From contig SCRO01000044.1 of NCBI GenBank assembly GCA_004298505.1, positions 1-62,684 of the forward strand: a stretch of DNA of 62,684 nt, read 5' to 3'. This DNA comes from Rhodanobacter sp. GTDB lineage: Bacteria > Pseudomonadota > Gammaproteobacteria > Xanthomonadales > Rhodanobacteraceae. Positions 55,494-62,684 of this stretch are shown here, in pieces. Numbering within the stretch: position 1 is the first letter of the stretch; each line of letters opens with the position of its first letter. Both the position numbers and the translations under genes were made by a program. The notes beneath the pieces are model-generated. The model was given only the letters and a program-made list of their open reading frames with translations. It was not told the origin of the DNA and searched no databases.

Positions 55494-55919
55494 ATGAAAT
55501 ATCGTCTGGCCTGCGGTCTTGTCCTAGTTGTTGCAGCCACCGCCTTGGCGGGTTGTTATTACGATCCGGGCTACAGCTATGTGCGTGGCTCGGGATACGG
55601 CGGCGATGCCTACTATGGCAGCGGCAGCACTTACTACGCTGCGCCAAGCTATTACGACGGCTATTACCCCGGCTACTACGGTGGCTATTACGGGTGCTGC
55701 TATGCGCCCGGGGTGAGCATCGGCATCAGCAGCGGCTGGTATGGTGGCAACCGCTATCGGGGCTATCGGGATTATGATCATCGCGGCTACCACGGGCGCG
55801 ATGACCATGGTCATTCCGGTTACCGGGGTCGCGATGACTGGCACGGTTCGGCGGGTCACGGCGGTGCGGGTCCCGGTGGGCACGAATCGGACGGCCATCA
55901 CGATCATCGTCATCACTGA
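55494..55919 (+). CDS. Tyr/Gly/His-rich lipoprotein
   Basis: 141 aa. Signal peptide ending in a lipobox (VAATALAGC, Cys21), so probably lipid-anchored. The mature part is Tyr/Gly repeats (YYDGYYPGYYGGYYGCCY), then a His/Asp/Arg-rich tail ending in HHDHRHH. GGAGG sits 8 nt upstream of ATG. It resembles in composition the secreted protein at 45736-46185, though the sequences are not obviously homologous. Function unknown. Confidence 0.78.
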   Translation: MKYRLACGLVLVVAATALAGCYYDPGYSYVRGSGYGGDAYYGSGSTYYAAPSYYDGYYPGYYGGYYGCCYAPGVSIGISSGWYGGNRYRGYRDYDHRGYHGRDDHGHSGYRGRDDWHGSAGHGGAGPGGHESDGHHDHRHH

Positions 55920-55958
55920 GCACGCCGGCGGACTCGATAGTTCGGGCACAATCGCGAC

Positions 55959-57050
55959 ATGTTCGGGTTCCGGTCGTCGCACGTCTCCCTGGCTCTGCCC
56001 CGGCTCATCGCCTTCGCGGCGATGAGCCTCCTGCTGTCGGCTTGCAGCAGCGTTCGCTATTACGCCCAGGCCGTGCATGGGCAGGGCGAGCTGATTGTCC
56101 ATCGCCGTCCCATCGACAAGCTGCTGCACGATCCACACACCGATCCAGAGCTTGCCGCGCGCCTGCGGCTGGCGTTGCAGGCGCGCCGGTTTGCCTCGCG
56201 GCAACTTGGTTTGCCGGACAACCGCAGCTATACCGGCTACGTGCAGCTGGATCGTTCCTACGTGGTGTGGAACGTGTTCGCCGCGCCGCGCTACTCGGTG
56301 CAGGCCGTGCCACAGTGCTTTCCGATCGCCGGCTGCGTGGCCTATCGCGGCTGGTTCAGTGAGGCGGATGCGAAGGCCGATGCGGCACGACTGCACGCGC
56401 GCGGCGACGACGTGTGGGTCGGCGGCGTGCCGGCGTATTCGACACTCGGATGGTTCGCCGATCCGATTCTTTCCAGCATGCTGCGCTGGGACGACGATGA
56501 GCTGGCTGGCACGATTTTCCACGAACTGGCGCACCAGCTGATCTACGTCAAGAGCGACACCGCATTCAACGAATCCTTTGCCACCTTCGTGCAGGCGCAG
56601 GGTTTGCGTGCCTGGCGTGCCTCGCGTGGTCTGCCGCCGCAGGGGGATCAGCGGCAGGCGCTGGGTGATGGCTTCACCCACTTGGTGCTGGATCTGCGCG
56701 AGCGTCTGAAAACCTTGTATGCCAGCAGGGTCGACGAGGTGGCGATGGCGGCCGGCAAGCGGCGCGAGATCGACGATTTCCGCAAGCGCTACGAACACTG
56801 GCACCGGCGACACTGGCCCGACGACCACCGCTACGACCCATGGGTGGCGCAGCCGATCAACAATGCGCGGCTGCTGCCGTTCGGCCTGTACGACCAGTGG
56901 ACGCCCGCGTTTGGCGTGCTGTTCCAGCGTGCGCAACGCAGCTGGCCGGTGTTCTACGCCAAGGTGCGCAAGCTGGCGCGGGAGCCGCAGGCGCAGCGCG
57001 ACGACGAGCTGCAGATGCTGTCGCGCTCTGCCAAGGATGCCCGGCTTTAG
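55959..57050 (+). CDS. Putative zinc aminopeptidase lipoprotein
   Basis: 363 aa. Signal peptide with lipobox (SLLLSACSS). The metalloprotease motif FHELAHQLIYVKSDTAFNESFATFV gives HExxH plus the downstream Glu; VRYYAQAVHGQGELI at the start and YNNARLLPFGLYDQW-like NNARLLPFGLYDQWTPAF near the end match the predicted aminopeptidase family (PF10023). Anchored in the envelope. 39 nt after the lipoprotein gene. Confidence 0.88.
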   Translation: MFGFRSSHVSLALPRLIAFAAMSLLLSACSSVRYYAQAVHGQGELIVHRRPIDKLLHDPHTDPELAARLRLALQARRFASRQLGLPDNRSYTGYVQLDRSYVVWNVFAAPRYSVQAVPQCFPIAGCVAYRGWFSEADAKADAARLHARGDDVWVGGVPAYSTLGWFADPILSSMLRWDDDELAGTIFHELAHQLIYVKSDTAFNESFATFVQAQGLRAWRASRGLPPQGDQRQALGDGFTHLVLDLRERLKTLYASRVDEVAMAAGKRREIDDFRKRYEHWHRRHWPDDHRYDPWVAQPINNARLLPFGLYDQWTPAFGVLFQRAQRSWPVFYAKVRKLAREPQAQRDDELQMLSRSAKDARL

Positions 57051-57196
57051 GGCTGGATCACTGGCGTGATCTTGGGTCCGGCCCCGTGCCACAGATAGGC
57101 CAACAAGGCCTCGCTGCCGCGCTGGCAGTCGCCGACCGGGTCGGGCGAGCTTGCCTGTCGCCAGGCTGAACAGGATCCATCATGCACGTTGAACTC
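57047..57196 (-). pseudogene. Possible C-terminal gene remnant
   Basis: On the minus strand about 48 codons read FNVHDGSCSAWRQ, ASSPDPVGDCQRGSEALLAY, LWHGAGPKITPVIQP, then stop. The order DG...GDCQRGSEALLAYL loosely recalls the end of some glycosyltransferase-type proteins (NQGAEST-like segment). There is no start, no upstream body, and the candidate sRNA promoter overlaps it. Weak call. Confidence 0.25.
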
Positions 57197-57218
57197 CCGC
57201 GAGCGCGCACACACTAAA
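57189..57218 (+). promoter_or_regulatory. Candidate promoter of the small RNA
   Basis: TTGAAC (57189-57194) at 17-18 nt before CACTAAA (57212-57218). The -35 matches five of six consensus positions; the -10 is poor. Expected start near 57225. Confidence 0.4.
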
Positions 57219-57224
57219 CAGGTG

Positions 57225-57347
57225 TATCGCCGCGATGGCGACAGGAAGTAGTGCAAGACAACGCGCTGCTGAGGGGCCGGCCTTACCTCCCCTGGAGGCC
57301 GCCTGACAAACCCCACCGGTCCTCCCCTGGCCGGTGGGGTTTTTTTT
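57225..57347 (+). ncRNA. Candidate small RNA with two C-rich hairpin loops
   Basis: About 123 nt with three predicted hairpins and no reading frame of note. H1: TCGCC/GGCGA (57227-57241). H2: CGGCCT/AGGCCG (57278-57301) with loop TACCTCCCCTGG. H3: the terminator, CCCCACCGG/CCGGTGGGG, with loop TCCTCCCCTGG. The 10-mer CCTCCCCTGG thus appears in both loops, 35 nt apart. C-rich unpaired loops complementary to Shine-Dalgarno sequences mark several trans-acting sRNAs (sX13 in Xanthomonas, the cuckoo RNAs of Rhodobacter). It lies in a 379-nt gap before pncB. The ends are inferred. Confidence 0.5.
57311..57347 (+). terminator. Strong intrinsic terminator before pncB
   Basis: A 9-bp perfect stem CCCCACCGG/CCGGTGGGG, 11-nt loop, followed by eight T. 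It is the best intrinsic terminator in the window, yet the nearest plus-strand gene ends 260 nt upstream, which is why a separate transcript is suspected. Confidence 0.95.
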
Positions 57348-57429
57348 GTCACGCCCCATCTCCACCCAGAGTATGCCGCGTCGCGTGGATAATAGACGCG
57401 CAGGCACTCCTTCTTCCCTTGGGCTACTG

Positions 57430-58614
57430 ATGATCATTGTCTCGCTGCTTGATACTGACCTATACAAGTTCTCGATGATGCAGGTGGTGCTGCACCAGTA
57501 TCCGGCAGCCCAGGTCGAGTACCGCTTCAAATGCCGCACTCCGGACATCGATCTGGTGCCGTGCATCGACGAAATTCGTGTCGAGTTGGCCGCGCTATGC
57601 CGGCTGCGCTTTCGTGCGGATGAGCTTGACTACCTGCGCGGCTGGCGTTTCGTCACGAGCGACTTCGTCGACTTCCTGGGGCTGTTCCAGCTCAATGAAA
57701 AATACGTTCAGATCACGCCCTCGCCCGAGGTGCCGGGCGAGATCGAGATCCGCATCCGCGGGCCGTGGCTGCACACGATCATGTTCGAGGTGCCGCTGCT
57801 GGCGATCGTCAACGAAGTGTATTTTCGGCGCACCACGGCGGGGCTGGACCTGGCCGAGGGACGTCGGCGCCTGCACGGAAAGATCGCGCTGCTGCGCGAC
57901 ACGCCGGACTATGCCGACTGCCGGATCGCCGACTACGGCACCCGCCGGCGCTATTCGCGGCCCTGGCATGAGGAGGTGGTCACCGCCTTGCGCGATGGGC
58001 TGGGTGCGCAGCTGGCGGGCACCAGCAATGTCTGGCTCGCACGCAAGCTCGGCCTGACGCCACTGGGTACGCTGGCACACGAGTATCTGCAGGCGCACCA
58101 GGCGCTGGGACCGCGCCTGCGCGATTCGCAGGTGGCGGGACTGGAGGCCTGGGCGCGCGAGTACCGCGGCGACCTCGGCATTGCGTTGTCGGACGTATAC
58201 GGGCTCAACGCCTTCCTGCGCGACTTCGACATGTATTTCTGCAAATTGTTCGACGGCACCCGCCACGATTCCGGCGATCCGTTCGAATGGGGCGAGAAGG
58301 TGCTGGCGCATTACCAGGCGAACCGCGTCGATCCGCGCAACAAGGTGCTGGTGTTCAGCGATGGCTTGGACATCCCGCGGGTGATGCAGCTGTACGCCCA
58401 TTTCAGGGGACGCTGCTTGCTGGCCTTCGGTGTGGGCACTAACCTCACCAATGACGTCGGCCCCCTGCCACTCAACATCGTGATCAAGATGATCCGCTGC
58501 AACGGCCAGCCGGTGGCCAAGCTGAGCGACTCGCCGGGCAAGAACATGTGTGAGGACGCGGCCTACGTGGCGTACCTGCGCCAGGTGTTCGAGATTCCCG
58601 ACGCGCAGGGTTGA
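57430..58614 (+). CDS. pncB: Nicotinate phosphoribosyltransferase
   Basis: 394 aa from ATG 57430. [20 protein letters not shown] at the N-terminus, [46 protein letters not shown] with the phosphorylated-His region, [44 protein letters not shown]. It forms nicotinate mononucleotide for NAD salvage. The gene is separated from the upstream transcript by a strong terminator. Confidence 0.95.
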   Translation: MIIVSLLDTDLYKFSMMQVVLHQYPAAQVEYRFKCRTPDIDLVPCIDEIRVELAALCRLRFRADELDYLRGWRFVTSDFVDFLGLFQLNEKYVQITPSPEVPGEIEIRIRGPWLHTIMFEVPLLAIVNEVYFRRTTAGLDLAEGRRRLHGKIALLRDTPDYADCRIADYGTRRRYSRPWHEEVVTALRDGLGAQLAGTSNVWLARKLGLTPLGTLAHEYLQAHQALGPRLRDSQVAGLEAWAREYRGDLGIALSDVYGLNAFLRDFDMYFCKLFDGTRHDSGDPFEWGEKVLAHYQANRVDPRNKVLVFSDGLDIPRVMQLYAHFRGRCLLAFGVGTNLTNDVGPLPLNIVIKMIRCNGQPVAKLSDSPGKNMCEDAAYVAYLRQVFEIPDAQG

Positions 58615-58630
58615 ACGTCCACGGCTCCTC

Positions 58631-58780
58631 TTAGGGCGTGCCGTCGAAGTCGTTTTCGCCGTGGCCGGCAGCGGCGTTGTCGGCAGGCGTCGCCGGCGTA
58701 TCGTCGTCGGCACCCATGCCACGGCTAAATACGCCGGCCAGCAGCAGCAGCGAGAGGATTGCGGCAATCACCTGGAGCAA
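58631..58780 (-). CDS. Possible small membrane protein
   Basis: 49 codons from a TTG with GGAA 7 nt upstream. One hydrophobic helix at residues 3-18 (LQVIAAILSLLLLAGVF) followed by an acidic Ala/Pro/Asp tail (ADDDTPATPADNAAAG). Helix plus acidic tail is typical of small inner-membrane proteins. No ATG is available and no homologue is recognised; it converges with pncB, 16 nt apart. Confidence 0.35.
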   Translation of the reverse strand: MLQVIAAILSLLLLAGVFSRGMGADDDTPATPADNAAAGHGENDFDGTP

Positions 58781-58944
58781 GGCACGATTCCGGGCATGGA
58801 AGATGGGCCTTGAAATTAGCCGTCCATACGACCGTGAACAAAGGAACAGGATGCATATGGATATGCAAGGTGGTGGTGAGCTCGGGCAAAACCGGCGCGG
58901 ATAGCGTAGGCTGCCTGATTAACCTCTGCCATCGGACCACTGCC

Positions 58945-59430
58945 ATGACCTGCGTCTACGATTTCACCGTGAACGACATTGATGGCAAACCGCGCTCGCT
59001 GGCCGAGTGGCGTGGCAAGACCTTGCTGATCGTCAATGTCGCCTCGAAGTGCGGCTTCACCCCGCAGTACAAGGGTTTGGAGACGCTGTGGCAGGACCAG
59101 CGCGACAAGGGGCTGGTTGTGTTGGGTTTTCCATGCGACCAGTTCGGCCACCAGGAGCCGGGCGACGAGGCCGAAATCAAGAACTTCTGCAGCAGCCAGT
59201 ACGACGTGACCTTCCCGCTGTTCACCAAGATCGCGGTAAACGGCGATCACGCCGATCCGCTGTACAAGTGGCTCAAGAGCGAAGGCAAGGGCATCATTGG
59301 CAGCGAGGCGATCAAGTGGAACTTCACCAAGTTCCTGGTCGATGCCGCCGGCCAGGTGGTGAAACGTTATGCTTCCACCGACACGCCGCAGAAGATTGCC
59401 GCGGATACGCTGCTCAGGCTGGGTGGCTGA
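58945..59430 (+). CDS. Glutathione peroxidase family (thiol peroxidase) protein
   Basis: 161 aa from ATG 58945. Peroxidatic Cys36 in NVASKCGFTPQYKGLE, GFPCDQFGHQEPG with a second Cys, FPLFTKIAVNG, and IKWNFTKFLVD with the catalytic Trp. It uses Cys rather than selenocysteine, and such bacterial enzymes often accept thioredoxin. Cytoplasmic. It detoxifies peroxides, in line with the nearby trxC and egtBD thiol genes, though these are not in one operon. Confidence 0.92.
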   Translation: MTCVYDFTVNDIDGKPRSLAEWRGKTLLIVNVASKCGFTPQYKGLETLWQDQRDKGLVVLGFPCDQFGHQEPGDEAEIKNFCSSQYDVTFPLFTKIAVNGDHADPLYKWLKSEGKGIIGSEAIKWNFTKFLVDAAGQVVKRYASTDTPQKIAADTLLRLGG

Positions 59431-59475
59431 TCGTCTGCACGTCGCCTGGGGTCATTCAGGCCGGTACTCGATCGA

Positions 59476-60071
59476 TCAATCAGTGCCGCGGTCGTCGGCC
59501 AGCAGCACGGCGATCGCGTCCAGGCTGCCTGCCGGGCGGGATCAGCCATGGCCAGGCGGAAATGCGCAGGTGGCGATTGTGCCGGCATGTTGCCGAACAG
59601 GTACAAGGTGTCGCCGCCAGGCACCCGGTACAGGTTGATGCCGCGGGCGTGCAACTGGGACGCCAGTTGTTCTGCCCAGTCGCTGCTGCCGGCCGTGCCC
59701 AGGGTCGGGTCACCCATGCCATACAGGATCAGATGGCCGTCCAGGCGGCCATGGCGTATCGCGCCACGGGACAACAGGCGGGTGGGAAAGCGGTAGTCCG
59801 GCCCCAGCGTGGCGAGACTGACGGCGGCGGTGAACAGTTTCGCGGTGGAGCCGGGTTGACCGAGTCGATCGGCACGGTGCGCATACAGTGTGCGTCCGCT
59901 GTCCAGCGAGACCACTGCGATGCCCCAACTGGCGTGCGCAAAGCGCGGCTGTTCGATCAGCGCATCGATCCGCGCAGCGAGCCCGCTTCGGGGGTGCGTC
60001 GTTGCGATCGACGTGACGGCAACAGACGTCGTATCCAGCCAAAGTCCGACGGGCTCATAGAGTATCGCCAA
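59476..60071 (-). pseudogene. Decayed D-Ala-D-Ala carboxypeptidase (S13/PBP4-like)
   Basis: The N-terminal half is intact from ATG 60071: RIDALIEQPRFAHASWGIAV, the SxxK active site in QPGSTAKLFTAAVSLATLG, and GHLILYGMGDPTL. After LASQLHARGINLYRV the sequence jumps to a late segment (GDTLYLFGNMPAQ, FRLAMADPARQAA), so the middle with the SxN and KTG motifs is missing. The frame then breaks: in another frame LDAIAVLLADDRGTD ends at 59476. Internal deletion plus frameshift make it non-functional as a peptidase. Confidence 0.65.
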
Positions 60072-60168
60072 TCACGCTCGTCCGTGCAGGGCGCGATACG
60101 CTGTTCTGATAGTCTTGCAGCCTCGTGCCGGCGCTGCCGGCGGACCCGAACCCTCCCAAAGAGACCCC

Positions 60169-60654
60169 ATGATGCAGATTGCCCAAAACGCCGTTGCCGC
60201 CTTCCATTACACGCTGACTGACGACCAGAACGAAGTCATCGACAGCTCCGCAGGCCGTGATCCGCTGACTTACCTGCACGGCAGCGGCCAGATCGTGCCG
60301 GGCCTGGAGAAGCAGATGGAAGGTCGTTCGGCGGGCGAGAAGTTCAGCGTCGACGTGGTTCCCGCAGAGGGCTACGGCGTGCACCATCCCGAGTTGATGC
60401 AGGAGGTGCCGCGCACAGCGTTCCAGGGCGTCGAGGACATCCAGCCCGGCATGCAGTTCCAGAGTCGCGGCCCGCAGGGCGAGATCAACGTCAGCGTGAC
60501 CAGGGTCGAGAACGACAAGGTCTTCATCGACGGCAATCACCCGCTGGCCGGCAAGACCCTGCATTTCGATATCGAGGTGACCGCTGTGCGCGAGGCCAGC
60601 GCGGAAGAGCTGGCGCATGGGCATGTGCATGGCGCCGGTGGGCATCACCACTGA
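60169..60654 (+). CDS. slyD: SlyD-type FKBP peptidyl-prolyl isomerase
   Basis: 161 aa from ATG 60169 (a second ATG follows at once). FKBP core: AVAAFHYTLTDDQNEVID, LTYLHGSGQIVPGLEKQMEG, AGEKFSVDVVPAEGYG, and an inserted flap domain (about residues 70-125). The His-rich tail HGHVHGAGGHHH binds metals, as in SlyD, but is much shorter than in E. coli. Chaperone and nickel roles are family knowledge. A terminator follows. Confidence 0.93.
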   Translation: MMQIAQNAVAAFHYTLTDDQNEVIDSSAGRDPLTYLHGSGQIVPGLEKQMEGRSAGEKFSVDVVPAEGYGVHHPELMQEVPRTAFQGVEDIQPGMQFQSRGPQGEINVSVTRVENDKVFIDGNHPLAGKTLHFDIEVTAVREASAEELAHGHVHGAGGHHH

Positions 60655-60680
60655 GCATCCATGCGTATGGATAATCCATG

Positions 60681-60717
60681 CAGGCCCGGTGGTGGCGAAT
60701 CGCCGGGCCTGTTTCAT
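60681..60717 (+). terminator. Terminator of slyD
   Basis: CAGGCCCGG (60681-60689) and CCGGGCCTG (60703-60711) form a 9-bp stem with an inner GGCG/CGCC option, followed by TTTCATT. It lies 27 nt after the slyD stop and just before the convergent phospholipase gene. Confidence 0.8.
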
Positions 60718-60726
60718 TGACGGTAC

Positions 60727-61818
60727 TCAATACCAGTCGAGCAGCGACACGCCCAGGCCCAGGTAGGTGGCGTTGTGGTTGTAGTCGATCAGGCTTTCGC
60801 CGTAGCCCTTGAACACTTCCGCATAGCCGCGCAGGTTGCCGGCGATCGGGAAACTCCAACTGAACCGGGCCGAGCCGTGTTGCTGGCTGCCGCCGCGGAA
60901 CGAGTCGCGCAGGGCCAGACCGAACTCCTGTCCGTGCCATTCATGCACGACCTGCACTTCGCCGCGGCCCATGTAGTTGCTGATGTCGGGGTTGTCATCG
61001 GTGCTTCTGGACTCGGGTATGCGCCACCACGGTCGCAGCATCACTGTCCAGCCGTCGCGCTCGAAGCCGACATTCGCGATGATCCGGTTCCAGCCGCGTG
61101 ACAGCGGGTTGCCGCGTCCGTTGGATTGGTGGTCCAGGCCGATGCCCAGCAGCCGGCCATCCCAGCCCAGCACGTGATAGTTGGTGTTGAAGACCAGCAT
61201 CGCCTCGGGTTCGTAGTCGGTCTCGCGGAACGGGCGCGACTGTTTCGTGTTGTAGACCTGCCAACGCGAGGATTGCGTGTAACCCACCCACACGTCGCCG
61301 GCGTCGCCAAACACACCCTGCCAGACCTTGCTCTTGAGGCTGAGCTGGAACTTGGCCTCGATATTCTCCAGCCCTTCATCCGCGGACGCGGTATTGTCGG
61401 GATTGGGACTGCGTGCCCGGTTGTTCTGGTTGCTGCTGGCGAAGATCGGCAGCACGTAGACGGGCTTGTAGCCGCGGACATTGAAGGTGCCGAGCTTGCT
61501 TTCCGGTGACAGCTCCCAGCGACTGTCCAGCAGCGACAGCGGAGTGGCCACCTCGCTGTTGCCCGGGGTACTGATTGCCGGCGTGCCCTCGTGCTCATGG
61601 CCGAACACCCCTGCGCTCGGCACGGCTGCCTGCCGTTTCTGCGCGGCAGGAAGGTTCACGCGTCCCGTGGCGTGGTCGTAACAGGCCAGTCGTTGCGCGT
61701 CGTTTTCGATCGCGGTGCAACCCCGGATATCGGTAGGGTTGGGGTTCTGGGCGCGTGCCGTCGTGGCAATCACGCACCATGCCAGTGCCGCACAGGCGGC
61801 GACGAGGTGAAATCTCAT
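60727..61818 (-). CDS. pldA: Outer-membrane phospholipase A
   Basis: 363 aa. Signal peptide ending in TTARA, a periplasmic N-terminal extension with a Cys pair (GCTAIENDAQRLACYDHA), then the OMPLA barrel. The catalytic motif is LDHQSNGRGNPLSRGWNRI (His and Ser), and SWSFPIAGNLRGYAEVFKGY and ATYLGLGVSLLDWY close the barrel. The enzyme hydrolyses phospholipids that reach the outer leaflet. The N-terminal extension is longer than in E. coli PldA. Confidence 0.92.
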   Translation of the reverse strand: MRFHLVAACAALAWCVIATTARAQNPNPTDIRGCTAIENDAQRLACYDHATGRVNLPAAQKRQAAVPSAGVFGHEHEGTPAISTPGNSEVATPLSLLDSRWELSPESKLGTFNVRGYKPVYVLPIFASSNQNNRARSPNPDNTASADEGLENIEAKFQLSLKSKVWQGVFGDAGDVWVGYTQSSRWQVYNTKQSRPFRETDYEPEAMLVFNTNYHVLGWDGRLLGIGLDHQSNGRGNPLSRGWNRIIANVGFERDGWTVMLRPWWRIPESRSTDDNPDISNYMGRGEVQVVHEWHGQEFGLALRDSFRGGSQQHGSARFSWSFPIAGNLRGYAEVFKGYGESLIDYNHNATYLGLGVSLLDWY

Positions 61819-61984
61819 GGATACATCCGGTTCCGGGGTAGGCCACTCACCGGATACAGCAGGTTCGGTTCGGGCATGGCGGCGAGATTGTCCAAGACCG
61901 TGAAGACAAGTTTTACGCGAATCCTTCGCGCCACACCAGACGGGTCATGCCGTAGCTGGCGTGGCCCGTCGCCCACAATGCCGG

Positions 61985-62347
61985 TTACTTCATCTGCTTC
62001 ACCCAGCGTTGGTACTCGGACTTGCTGATCTTGCCATCCTTGTTGCGGTCGGCATTGAGGAAGTCATTGGCCAGCGGGGGGTAGGAGACGGCCTGCTCGG
62101 TGGTGATGCCCTTGCCGCCAGCTGCCAGCTGCTTGAAGTCCGGAGCCGGTGCGATCGTCGGTGCCGGCGCCGGCACGCTGTTGATGACGACCTCGCCTTG
62201 CGGTGTCTGGTAGGTGACAGAGCTGGTGGGAGAACCGGCCAGCGCCGACGATTCCGCCGGAGCCGGGGCATCCTGCGCGGTCGCGGAGCCTCCGAACAAC
62301 AGGGCGCTGGCCACCAGGCCAGAGAACAGGGGAGTGCGTAGTTTCAT
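61985..62347 (-). CDS. Secreted EF-hand protein
   Basis: 120 aa from ATG 62347, chosen because GGAG lies 8 nt upstream. Signal peptide MKLRTPLFSGLVASALLFGG...ATA, an Ala/Pro-rich linker, and one complete EF-hand near the C-terminus (LNADRNKDGKISKSEYQRW) with Asp/Asn/Asp ligands and the closing Glu. A single Ca2+-binding loop and a basic end (VKQMK). A partner may supply the second EF-hand. Unknown role. Confidence 0.78.
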   Translation of the reverse strand: MKLRTPLFSGLVASALLFGGSATAQDAPAPAESSALAGSPTSSVTYQTPQGEVVINSVPAPAPTIAPAPDFKQLAAGGKGITTEQAVSYPPLANDFLNADRNKDGKISKSEYQRWVKQMK

Positions 62348-62684
62348 GATCATTACTCCATGCCAGAATGTGGGGGCAGAATGCGTACCCGACTTGCCGG
62401 AAGCCCGAAGCGGCTTTATCGCGTCGCGTCCAGGCCGATTGCCCAACTCAACTCCGCGCAGGCTAGCAACTGTTGTGTATAGGCCAGCTCAAGATGAAAG
62501 TCATGAATCCGTGAAGGCGCCATGTCGTTGAGCGGGGCTTCAGCTGCGCAGCCGTCGTTGAGTCTGCATCCGTACCCCGCCGCCGACGCCGGCGAAGCTG
62601 TTGCGCGCCGAACTACGCCAGCTCGATTGACAAGCGCCTAAGAGCCTGTCGGACTTTGGTTGGCCGGCCTGCGAATCCGCCTGT
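62348..62684. other. Right-edge intergenic sequence
   Basis: 337 nt without a supported gene. Near the end, GAGCCTGTCGGACTTTGG (62642-62659) has the look of a transposon terminal repeat, but the window stops 25 nt later and this cannot be tested here. Confidence 0.3.

Noticed and set aside
60657..60679. Alternating ATCCAT/ATGGAT/ATCCAT hairpins after slyD
   Set aside because: The stems are only 6 bp and AT-rich; a switch-like arrangement is likely chance and the strong slyD terminator follows directly.

Overview
The window reads as a high-GC gammaproteobacterial chromosome of the Lysobacterales (Xanthomonadales), most probably a Rhodanobacteraceae relative such as Rhodanobacter or Dyella. 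This is inferred from gene content and order: a Pseudomonas/Xanthomonas-type cheYZA-motCD-cheW run, a second chemosensory operon bounded by STAS proteins, GTTAA-type signals and REP-like palindromes, a complete narGHJI operon, and an ergothioneine egtBD pair. No tRNA, rRNA, CRISPR array or intact insertion sequence was seen.

Layout. Positions 1-5416 hold the tail of the flagellar chemotaxis operon (cheY partial, cheZ, cheA, motC, motD, cheW, a DUF2802 protein). The pair fliK and a stand-alone FlhB C-terminal-like gene runs on the minus strand (5428-6818). From 7016 to 18241 a second chemosensory operon runs on the plus strand: STAS, response regulator, CheA, MCP, CheW, MCP, CheR, CheD, CheB, short MCP, STAS. 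Three sigma-28 (FliA) type promoters with 11-nt spacers are readable: a divergent pair between fliK and the first STAS gene, and one before the internal cheW. They tie both blocks to the flagellar regulon.

Positions 18342-27472 carry envelope and metal genes (corA, a DUF4105/Lnb-type protein, corC) and central carbon genes (gap, pyk, fba) with an S1/P1 nuclease and a TonB-like protein between them. Positions 27650-37511 form a respiratory nitrate reductase block: narGHJI plus a parvulin-type isomerase, bracketed by two paralogous outer-membrane proteins that share a TTAA direct-repeat motif at almost the same distance upstream. tkt follows, and behind it lies a short remnant of a group II intron with recognisable domains V and VI but no reverse transcriptase.

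Positions 40162-62684 are a mixed housekeeping region: bpt (N-degron pathway), tesB, an amidase, rlmKL, egtBD, trxC, a DipZ-like redox protein, YajQ, a flavoprotein, rhomboid, a Lys/Ala-rich histone-like protein, pncB, a glutathione peroxidase, slyD, an OMPLA phospholipase and an EF-hand protein. At least two decayed genes are visible (a 3-hydroxyisobutyrate-dehydrogenase-like C-terminus and an S13-type D-Ala-D-Ala carboxypeptidase). Just before pncB is a candidate small RNA with two hairpins that both display CCTCCCCTGG in the loop, one of them its terminator. That RNA, the intron remnant and the duplicated CheY-docking-like peptides in CheA are the least expected items here. Protein functions are assigned from motifs and family memory; no search was run.
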